Shown here piece by piece: positions 15,299 through 22,345 of a stretch of 50,570 bases of DNA. This DNA comes from a virus, in IMG/VR virus record IMGVR_UViG_3300031857_018492, positions 1-50,570 of that record; one strand, given 5' to 3'. The first letter of the stretch is position 1. Each line of letters starts with the position of its first letter. Below the pieces are notes generated by a model, which saw only the letters and a program-made list of their open reading frames with translations, was not told the DNA's origin and did not search any database. The position numbers and the translations under genes are program-made.

Positions 15299-16380
15299 AA
15301 CTATTATACGAATCACATTCACTGTGTCCTGTTTGCTATCGACATCTACCCAGTCAAATTGTGGTTGAGGATAATGTGAGATACATTGTGAAAGAATGCA
15401 CCGAGCATGGACCATTTCGAGTGATACAGGATCCTGATGCTGAATTCTGTGAGCGATTAGAGCAACGAACCAACCAACTATACAATAAAATATTGATGGT
15501 AGAAACTACCAATAGATGTCAGTTGGACTGTCCTCACTGTTATCATATACCCAATAACAGAGATAGAGATATTGATCTTGCTTACATTTATAATGATATA
15601 AGAACAGCACCACGTGAATTAGAAAATATTGTGTTAGCAGGAGCCGAACCCACTGTGAGGAAAGATCTATTTGATATCATAGATTGTGTGCATCATGATG
15701 GTAGAAAAACCATGATATTAACCAATGGTGTGAGACTGGGTGAAAGAAAGTTTGTAGAGAACTTGATATTATACAGGGTAGATCAGGTTTTGATAGGATT
15801 GAATCACTGGAGTTATCAAGGTAGAGATACTCATGAGAGACAATTAGAAGGCATAAAAAACTGTATCGATATGGGATTGAGATTTCACTATATTGGATAC
15901 ACTGTGGAAAGTTATGAACATCTACGAGATGTACTGGAAGAGATTAACAGTTTTCCTTATTACAATAAAAAAGGCAAACGATATCAATTCCGCATACGAT
16001 TGGGTAGTAACATAGGACGAGTACCCAATGAACCCACAGCATATATCAGCAAGAATTACAAAGAGATAGAGAAGATAGCAAAATCATTGGGTCATGAATT
16101 GATCAGTGCTCACAACGAAGGGGATGATAATATGTATCATATGATGGCCTATATGAATGGACACAAATTAAGAATCATACAGTGGCCAGATGTTACCAAC
16201 ATAGATCTGCATCAGTTGAAACACTCGCCATGGGCTAAGTTTAATAGACAGGATTATCTCACAAACTTTGTGCATCAAGTGATCACTCGTGATGCTTATG
16301 TGAACAAACGATTACCTGTGCTGGATCGAGTACCCGAAGCCTACACCTACAGCGAAAAAAATGATGGAGATATAGCATGA
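15295..16380 (+). CDS. Radical SAM enzyme with N-terminal Cys-rich domain
   Basis: A 361-residue enzyme. Residues about 10-45 form a Cys-rich motif (CPVCYRHLP, then ECTEHGPF) as in MJ0619/Tes-like radical SAM proteins that act as methylases or C-C coupling enzymes. The [4Fe-4S] triad is in NRCQLDCPHCY (C-x3-C-x2-C). AGAEPTVRKDLFDII is the SAM-binding GGE-like region (GAE here), followed by ILTNGV. The substrate is unknown. It is coupled by ATGA to SufE upstream and the halogenase downstream. Confidence 0.85.
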   Translation: MKLLYESHSLCPVCYRHLPSQIVVEDNVRYIVKECTEHGPFRVIQDPDAEFCERLEQRTNQLYNKILMVETTNRCQLDCPHCYHIPNNRDRDIDLAYIYNDIRTAPRELENIVLAGAEPTVRKDLFDIIDCVHHDGRKTMILTNGVRLGERKFVENLILYRVDQVLIGLNHWSYQGRDTHERQLEGIKNCIDMGLRFHYIGYTVESYEHLRDVLEEINSFPYYNKKGKRYQFRIRLGSNIGRVPNEPTAYISKNYKEIEKIAKSLGHELISAHNEGDDNMYHMMAYMNGHKLRIIQWPDVTNIDLHQLKHSPWAKFNRQDYLTNFVHQVITRDAYVNKRLPVLDRVPEAYTYSEKNDGDIA

Positions 16381-17846
16381 GAATAATAATAGTGGGTGGT
16401 GGCACAGCAGGATGGATGACTGCAGCCTATCTAGCCAAATATAAAATATCCAATGATATTACTGTGATAGAACCTGCAGATATACCCAGAATTGGTGTGG
16501 GCGAGAGTGTTACTCCACATGTAGCAAGATTTTTTGAAGAAATAGGTATTCCCACTGAAGATTGGATGGCCAAAACAGGTGCTGTGTACAAGTATGCAAA
16601 TAAGTTTGTGAACTGGGTAAACAACAAAGGTGAATACGAATACTTTAGTTTTAATTACACTGTGCCAGAAATAAATTTTTTAAAAGATATCACTCAAAAC
16701 ATATCCTATGAAAATTTCTCTGATACCACAGATATACGCAGTATCGATCACATGGCATGGCATTGTAAAAATGGATTTGATAGATTTGATCGTTATTTTA
16801 ATCCACAATTTTATTATATGGAAAAAAATACACTGCCATTCTATAAAGGTGAACATCTATTGAATCAACCCTACAGTGTTAGCCAACACATCAACGCAGA
16901 GATGGCAGCAGAATATATTAGAGATGAAATTGCTGTTCCGCTAGGAGTTAAAAGAATAATAGATCAAGTGACAGAAGTTGTGCATAAAGACAGTACTATT
17001 ACGGAATTAAAAACAAAAAATAACAGTGTACAGGGAGATTTTTTTATCGATTGTTCTGGTTTTCGTAGAGTGCTTGTGAATAAATTAGGATGGAAAATTA
17101 AAGAATACTCACAGCATCTTATCGACAGTGCAGTGGTCGCACAGAGTGATTATGAAGACAAGCAGAAAGAATTGGTTTGTTATACTCAGAGCATAGCAGA
17201 ACCCTATGGCTGGAGATTCAACATAGGACTACAACATAGAATGGGCAATGGCTATTGTTATTCATCTCAACATCTAGATGATGAATCCGCTATAGAATAT
17301 TTTAAAAAACAAGTGAGTAATTTAAAAACCGAACCAAGAATAATTCGTTGGAAACCATCTAGATTAGAAACATTCGCTGAAGGCAATGTAGCAGCAGTGG
17401 GATTGAGTTGTGGCTTTATTGAACCACTGGAAGCCAATGCTCTATACATAATTGTTAATAGTATTAGAAGATTATCCCGAGTATTAATGAAAGGACAATT
17501 AAATTTTACATCTTATAATAAAGAAATGAGCTACACCATTGATGATATTGCTGATTTTATTCTTGTGCATTATACCATGAGCAATAGAACAGACACAAAA
17601 TTTTGGCAAGATATAAAACAGAATCACACACAATTAATCAATGATAAAATTAATAATCCTTTGAATACTATGAAAAATTCTATCAGTGGATATTCTATGT
17701 TTCCAGATTATATGTGGTTACAATTAGCAATATCATGGGGTATTGATGTTAAATTAAAAACAGTTGATGAGATATTTTTAGATCTATCTAAAAAATATTA
17801 TGAATACCATGAGAATAAACACAGAACTATAGCAAATATAATATGA
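16377..17846 (+). CDS. Flavin-dependent tryptophan-halogenase homologue
   Basis: A 489-residue protein of the PrnA/RebH superfamily. Landmarks are the FAD loop GGGTAGW (7-13), GVGESVTPHV, VYKYANKF with a lysine at the position of the catalytic Lys, DCSGFRR, a degenerate form of the W-x-W-x-I-P region (PYGWRFNIG), GYCYSSQHLDD and GFIEPLEANALY. Loss of the second Trp leaves halogenation unproven. Homologues occur in cyanomyophages with unknown role. Coupled by ATGA on both sides. A flavin reductase partner may be the nitroreductase-like protein at 27722 or a host enzyme (guess). Confidence 0.85.
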   Translation: MRIIIVGGGTAGWMTAAYLAKYKISNDITVIEPADIPRIGVGESVTPHVARFFEEIGIPTEDWMAKTGAVYKYANKFVNWVNNKGEYEYFSFNYTVPEINFLKDITQNISYENFSDTTDIRSIDHMAWHCKNGFDRFDRYFNPQFYYMEKNTLPFYKGEHLLNQPYSVSQHINAEMAAEYIRDEIAVPLGVKRIIDQVTEVVHKDSTITELKTKNNSVQGDFFIDCSGFRRVLVNKLGWKIKEYSQHLIDSAVVAQSDYEDKQKELVCYTQSIAEPYGWRFNIGLQHRMGNGYCYSSQHLDDESAIEYFKKQVSNLKTEPRIIRWKPSRLETFAEGNVAAVGLSCGFIEPLEANALYIIVNSIRRLSRVLMKGQLNFTSYNKEMSYTIDDIADFILVHYTMSNRTDTKFWQDIKQNHTQLINDKINNPLNTMKNSISGYSMFPDYMWLQLAISWGIDVKLKTVDEIFLDLSKKYYEYHENKHRTIANII

Positions 17847-18412
17847 TGAGTTGGATAGATTATAAACAGTATCGTCACCCAGAATTATTGGAACAGTTAA
17901 GAGATACAGGATTATCAGAATATAATCCAATGTTAGATCTTTACAAAGTTGCAGAATCTATCAAAGAAAGATACCGTCAGTTACCATGGCCTCCTCAAGT
18001 GGACTGGCACTGTCATGCTCTAATAATGGGAGGAAAAATTAACAAAGATTACGAACCTTATTGGCCCAAGAGCACACAATTTGCTGTTACTATTCCTGGT
18101 TTAAAAAGTCTCAATGTAAATTATGTGGCTGCCCACAGTATTATACCAGATCACTGTGATGACATTAAACCGTTAAAACAGCAGGAAAGTTGGAGAGAAG
18201 AGTTAGGCATAGTGACCATTATTGGCATAGACATGCCCAGTGATAATGTAGAGCTAGTGGGATTCCATGTAAATAATATTAAGAAATCATGGGCTACTGG
18301 GGACATAGTTTCTATGGACGGTAGTCAATTACATGGTGGATGGAATAGATCTGATAAGATGCGAGTGACATTTTATCTAGCAATAGACAAGGAATATTAT
18401 GCAATGGTTTGA
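17843..18412 (+). CDS. 2OG-Fe(II) oxygenase, Asp/Asn hydroxylase-like
   Basis: A 189-residue cupin-fold oxygenase. The iron ligands H-x-D are in IIPDHCDDIKP and the distal His in SQLHGGWNRSDKMRVTF, where the Arg would bind 2-oxoglutarate. The pattern matches the aspartyl/asparaginyl beta-hydroxylase group. The start overlaps the halogenase stop (ATGATG; either ATG at 17843 or 17846). It follows the halogenase and precedes the A-type carrier, so the three probably act on one substrate. Confidence 0.78.
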   Translation: MMSWIDYKQYRHPELLEQLRDTGLSEYNPMLDLYKVAESIKERYRQLPWPPQVDWHCHALIMGGKINKDYEPYWPKSTQFAVTIPGLKSLNVNYVAAHSIIPDHCDDIKPLKQQESWREELGIVTIIGIDMPSDNVELVGFHVNNIKKSWATGDIVSMDGSQLHGGWNRSDKMRVTFYLAIDKEYYAMV

Positions 18413-18734
18413 ACTAACAGAATCAGCGAAGAAACAGATGAGCAATTTGCTGTCTCGAAATCCTGGCAAATATGCTGTGAGTTTAGGTGTGCGAGGCGGA
18501 GGTTGTGCAGGATTCAAATACGATTGGGGATTTGTAGATTCTGCAGAACAGATACAGAAAGATGATGTAGTGGAATCTTGGGAAGATGGTCGTTTTGTAG
18601 TGGATTCTACCAGCATGCTCTACGTGGCAGGCACACGTATCGATTGGCGAGAAGAAGTGTTTGGGTCGCAATTTGAGATATCCAATCCCAATGCTTCAGG
18701 TGGTTGTGGTTGTGGTGAGAGTTTCTCTGTTTAA
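18399..18734 (+). CDS. A-type iron-sulfur carrier (IscA/SufA/HesB)
   Basis: A 111-residue protein of the HesB family, which carries clusters to target enzymes. The three cysteines are in GGGCAGFKY and GGCGCGESF, the standard arrangement. Viral HesB genes are a hallmark of cyanomyophages and pelagiphages. It overlaps the oxygenase gene by 14 bases and closes the SufE-to-IscA operon. Its stop overlaps the stop of the convergent zinc-ribbon gene. Confidence 0.9.
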   Translation: MQWFELTESAKKQMSNLLSRNPGKYAVSLGVRGGGCAGFKYDWGFVDSAEQIQKDDVVESWEDGRFVVDSTSMLYVAGTRIDWREEVFGSQFEISNPNASGGCGCGESFSV

Positions 18735-19018
18735 GTACTGCCTATAGGTCTATCACTGCTAGCATCGGTACGGTAGATTCGACGCATTTTAACACCCACT
18801 TTTTGAGCAAATCTTTTGGAATCACAGAAACTGCACACGTGTTTATAATCATTGGTAGCTCGATCCTGATCCACTCGGCTTTTAGGACGGAAAAAAGTAG
18901 TGCCGCAGCAGTCGCACTTGAATACATATAGAGTGTTTTTTCTTTTGAAGGTATGATATACACCCAGTTTGCTCTGGCGTTCGTACAGTCGGAGTGTTTT
19001 CAGTGTTTCTATGAACAT
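18731..19018 (-). CDS. Zinc-ribbon protein, minus strand
   Basis: A 95-residue protein read leftwards, starting at MFIETLK behind a GAGG ribosome site. Two Cys pairs (CDCC and CSFC) about 30 residues apart form a probable zinc site, with basic residues between them. Such small zinc ribbons are common in T4-type marine phages and may bind nucleic acid. The ends of this gene and the A-type carrier overlap within TTAA. It is one of only two minus-strand genes in the window; a frame open to 19057 gives a less likely start. Confidence 0.72.
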   Translation of the reverse strand: MFIETLKTLRLYERQSKLGVYHTFKRKNTLYVFKCDCCGTTFFRPKSRVDQDRATNDYKHVCSFCDSKRFAQKVGVKMRRIYRTDASSDRPIGST

Positions 19019-19037
19019 GATATCCTCGGAAATATTT

Positions 19038-19045
19038 AATAAATA
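19038..19045 (+). promoter_or_regulatory. Late promoter box for tail-fibre cluster
   Basis: AATAAATA 15 bases before the ATG at 19061, between the divergent zinc-ribbon gene and the fibre cluster. Confidence 0.5.
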
Positions 19046-19060
19046 CATGCGGATCATTAT

Positions 19061-19408
19061 ATGAGCAGACTTACAATTGACACAGGAACAGCAGGAAATT
19101 CAGCCACAGGCGACAGTCTACGCACGGCATTCACCAAAGTTAATACTAATTTTGCAGAATTATATTCTGGCACAATTACTACAGAAACTACCAATGCCAA
19201 TCTAACACTGAGTGCTAATGGCACAGGGCAGATAGTGGTCAATGGAGACAGACTAGTGATCAACACTAGCAAAACTCCAACAGCCACTGGTGAATCAGGA
19301 GATGTGGCAGGATCTATATCATGGGATGGTACCAATTTATATATATGTGTATCCAATTATGATGGTTCAACTACTATATGGAAAAAATTAATATTACAGG
19401 CGATATAA
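19061..19408 (+). CDS. Short tail-fibre-type protein
   Basis: A 115-residue protein with the N-terminal fibre module also found in the next two genes: an I-D/N-x-G-T-x-A-N/G-x-x-x-T-G-D stretch, LRTAFTKVNTNFAELY, then SANGTGQIVV. The C-terminal half is a short beta domain. The module probably docks the fibre to the baseplate or to other fibre proteins. This one may be a truncated paralogue or an adaptor. Confidence 0.75.
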   Translation: MSRLTIDTGTAGNSATGDSLRTAFTKVNTNFAELYSGTITTETTNANLTLSANGTGQIVVNGDRLVINTSKTPTATGESGDVAGSISWDGTNLYICVSNYDGSTTIWKKLILQAI

Positions 19409-19409
19409 T

Positions 19410-20813
19410 ATGGCAAGAATTAATATAAATGTAGGAACTAACGCAAACGACGGAACAGGTGATGATCTTCGCACAGCGATGCAGAAGATCAATACGAATT
19501 TCACTGAGTTATACGGAACCACAGCAGAAGCCAATGATCTAGTGGAAGATGGATCTCCGCAATTGGGTGGCAATCTGGATCTGCAAACCTACATAATCAC
19601 TACCTCTGCTACCAATGGTAACATAACTCTTACACCCAATGGCACAGGAAATGTGGTGCTGAGCGCACTGACGATAAATGGAACCACTGTTAGTTCAGAT
19701 AACTCATCTAAAATTACTCTAGCAGAATCTGTGGACGTTACAGGCACGCTATCAGCTGCTATCATACATGTTAATCTATTACAGAGCGATGACAGCTCAG
19801 CCATACAAATCAGTGATTCTGTGAATATATCAGGCATATTAAATGTGAAAGATTTGATTGTGAATGAGATCAGTTCAGAAGATTCTTCCGCAATTGAAAT
19901 AAAAGAAAAATTAAATGTATCCGGCACACTGACTGCACCTTTTATTGCTACCAATGGAATTTTCAGCAATGATTCTTCAGAGATACAATTTGGAAATTCT
20001 ATCAGCACAGCAGGCAATGTATCAGCATCTTCTATATTAACCAACACTATATCTTCTCCAGATTCTACAAGAGTAAATGTGAACGATTCTTTACAAATCA
20101 GCGGTGCTTTATATGTCAACAGCATTCAGAGTGATGATTCGACTGCTATACAAATCAACGACACTTTAAATTTAAATAACAACAAGATAGTCAATGTACA
20201 AGATCCTGTGGATAATCAAGATGCAGCCACAAAAAACTATGTGGATAATCAGGTAGTGGCATCATCGTCATTCACAATAGTAGGTGATGACAGTAATGGT
20301 ACAGTATTCACAACAGGAGAAACTATAAAATTCGAAGGACAAGGAACCACTGGTGTTACAGTTACTGGAGACACTGTGTACATCAACAGCACTGGAATTA
20401 GTGCAAGTTTGGATGACCTCACAGATGTAGTGATATCCGCACCCACAGTGGGCGATGTGCTGTATTACAATGGCACCAACTGGGTGAAACAGAATGGTCC
20501 TATAATCAGATGGAGTTTGTCCAACAGTGGTGCTTCTGATTATGTATTAACTGGTCCAGGTTTTTACGCAGCCACCAACGATCCCGTTCTGTATTTGCAC
20601 AGAGGAACCACATACATTTTCAGCAACACTGTGCATGCTGGTCATCCTTTAGAAATTAGAGTGAGCGATGGAGGTGCTGCATACACCAATGGAGTGTCTG
20701 GTGCTGGCACTAACACAATAACTTTCACAGTGCCCATGGACGCTCCTAGCACTTTATACTATCAATGCATAAACCATAGTGTAATGGGTAATACCATCAA
20801 CGTGGTAACATAA
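19410..20813 (+). CDS. Tail-fibre protein with C-terminal cupredoxin-like domain
   Basis: A 467-residue virion protein. The N-terminal docking module (DGTGDDLRTAMQKINTNF) is followed by repeats of about 38 residues with a Q/S-D-D-S-S/T-A-I-Q-I pattern (about 95-270), as in a beta-rich shaft. The last 100 residues look like a cupredoxin: His412 in AGHPLEI and Cys453, His456, Met459 in YQCINHSVMG give a full type 1 copper ligand set by pattern. This suggests a metal-stabilised tip or a redox-active adhesin. Two bases after the preceding gene. Confidence 0.8.
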   Translation: MARININVGTNANDGTGDDLRTAMQKINTNFTELYGTTAEANDLVEDGSPQLGGNLDLQTYIITTSATNGNITLTPNGTGNVVLSALTINGTTVSSDNSSKITLAESVDVTGTLSAAIIHVNLLQSDDSSAIQISDSVNISGILNVKDLIVNEISSEDSSAIEIKEKLNVSGTLTAPFIATNGIFSNDSSEIQFGNSISTAGNVSASSILTNTISSPDSTRVNVNDSLQISGALYVNSIQSDDSTAIQINDTLNLNNNKIVNVQDPVDNQDAATKNYVDNQVVASSSFTIVGDDSNGTVFTTGETIKFEGQGTTGVTVTGDTVYINSTGISASLDDLTDVVISAPTVGDVLYYNGTNWVKQNGPIIRWSLSNSGASDYVLTGPGFYAATNDPVLYLHRGTTYIFSNTVHAGHPLEIRVSDGGAAYTNGVSGAGTNTITFTVPMDAPSTLYYQCINHSVMGNTINVVT

Positions 20814-20848
20814 CATAATAATAATCACATTAGGTTTATAAAATCTTT

Positions 20849-20856
20849 GGTAAATA
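20849..20856 (+). promoter_or_regulatory. Late-promoter-like box
   Basis: GGTAAATA six bases before the ATG at 20863; a variant of TATAAATA with matching spacing. Confidence 0.45.
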
Positions 20857-20862
20857 ATCAGT

Positions 20863-22302
20863 ATGCCAAAACAGACAATTAACATAGGATCTACAGCAAA
20901 CGACGGCACAGGTGATCCGTTACGCACAGCGTTTCAAAAGATTAACGACAATTTTGCAGAATTATACGGAGATGACAGCTCAGCGGATACATTCTCTTCA
21001 CCGCAGATAACCACTCCCACTATCACAGGCACTGCTACCATAGACAATTTAATATTCAATGACACTACAATCAGCACACCAACTAATTTTAATATACTAT
21101 TGAATCCAAATGGCACAGGGGTAATAGAATTAATGGCAGATACCAATGTAACCGGAGCTCTGGATGTCACAGGTGCTGCAACATTGAACACATCATTGAC
21201 ACTGGCCACAGGAGCAACCATTACAGAATTTTCAACCAATACTGCTCTAGGTACTAGCAACACAGTGGTTCCTACACAGAACGCAGTAAAAGCCTATGTG
21301 GATGCACAGAATGTGGCACAGGCCATCACTTTCGTAGGTGATGACAGCACAGGTACTGCTGTTAATTCTGGAGAGATTTTTAAAATTGCTGGAGGCACAG
21401 GATTAACATCAGCAGTGACTGGTGATGCACTAACTCTAGACATAGATTCATCTGTAGTTACTCTAACAGGTGGACAGACTTTAACAAATAAAATTTTAAC
21501 TTCTCCTACTATAACTGGAGCAACAACTATAGATAATTTAACTTTTGATGACAACATCATAGGTACAGCATCCAATGCAGACTTAATACTGACTCCGGGA
21601 GGCACAGGACTAGTGAGTATACCTGGCAGTCTAGATGTATTAGGCACAACATATCTATACGACATCAGCTCTACAGGCACTGCAAATTTAACCACTGTTA
21701 TTGTTGGGAATGGTATTACTGTTACTGGAGATGTGAGCATCACAGGCAATCATTCTGTGTCTGGCAATATTACAACACAAGGCACTGTATATTCAGATCG
21801 AATAAAATCACCTGCTTCCAATGCCAATCTATCTCTATCAGCACAAGGCACAGGAATAGTAGATGTTCAATCCGCAATGACCACAGTGGCTCAAACCATA
21901 TCAGGCAATGTAACTGTGCCAGATGGTTTTATTACACAATTGGGCAATATACAGGTTTACAGTAATACAATAACTTCAACTACCAATGGCGACATAAACA
22001 TTGTGGCCAATGCTGGTGGTCAAATTATATTAAATGCTGCTCGTGTTGGAGCAGGTCAAATCAATGCTACCACAGTGGCTCTTTCTGGCACATTGGACAC
22101 AAACAGTATTAGAAGTTTTGATTCTAACCAAGACATAGTGATAGCGTCGCAAGGCACAGGCACAGTGGACTTTAAATTGCCCACACAGAGCACAGTGGGT
22201 TCAGCGGGTGCTGCAAGTGCATTGCCAGCTAATCCATCAGGATATATTGAGTTTAAAATCAATGGCACTCCTTACGTGATACCTTATTACGCTAAAAGTT
22301 AA
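20863..22302 (+). CDS. Tail-fibre protein with docking module and repeats
   Basis: A 479-residue protein. The N-terminus (DGTGDPLRTAFQKINDNFAE) is the same module as in the two genes before it. The rest is built of Thr/Asn/Gly-rich repeats of the type S-N-A-N/D-L-x-L-x-P/A-x-G-T-G, such as NLSLSAQGTGIVDV, as expected for a beta-helical shaft. It ends in GTPYVIPYYAKS. Probably a receptor-binding or long-shaft component of the hypervariable host-recognition region. Confidence 0.8.
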   Translation: MPKQTINIGSTANDGTGDPLRTAFQKINDNFAELYGDDSSADTFSSPQITTPTITGTATIDNLIFNDTTISTPTNFNILLNPNGTGVIELMADTNVTGALDVTGAATLNTSLTLATGATITEFSTNTALGTSNTVVPTQNAVKAYVDAQNVAQAITFVGDDSTGTAVNSGEIFKIAGGTGLTSAVTGDALTLDIDSSVVTLTGGQTLTNKILTSPTITGATTIDNLTFDDNIIGTASNADLILTPGGTGLVSIPGSLDVLGTTYLYDISSTGTANLTTVIVGNGITVTGDVSITGNHSVSGNITTQGTVYSDRIKSPASNANLSLSAQGTGIVDVQSAMTTVAQTISGNVTVPDGFITQLGNIQVYSNTITSTTNGDINIVANAGGQIILNAARVGAGQINATTVALSGTLDTNSIRSFDSNQDIVIASQGTGTVDFKLPTQSTVGSAGAASALPANPSGYIEFKINGTPYVIPYYAKS

Positions 22303-22314
22303 TCCTTAGTTTAC

Positions 22315-22322
22315 CATAAATA
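22315..22322 (+). promoter_or_regulatory. Late promoter box followed by a strong ribosome site
   Basis: CATAAATA (22315-22322), then AAGGAG (22331-22336) and the ATG at 22346. This late gene has a normal leader with a good ribosome site. Confidence 0.6.
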
Positions 22323-22345
22323 CACCTGTAAAGGAGTAAGTTCAA

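Noticed and set aside
14894-18734. QueE-type 7-deazaguanine pathway based on the radical SAM gene and the PTPS-like gene
   Set aside because: The radical SAM protein has the standard C-x3-C-x2-C motif and MJ0619-like N-terminus, is about 100 residues too long for QueE, and no QueC is seen.
19589-20125. Long minus-strand ORF (178 codons) inside the fibre gene
   Set aside because: It lies antisense to a repetitive Thr/Ser-rich coding region, which leaves the opposite frame open by chance; no ribosome site or recognisable protein.
21294-21749. Minus-strand ORF (151 codons) inside the fibre gene
   Set aside because: Same reason: an antisense shadow of a repeat-rich fibre gene, low-complexity Val/Pro/Ser product.
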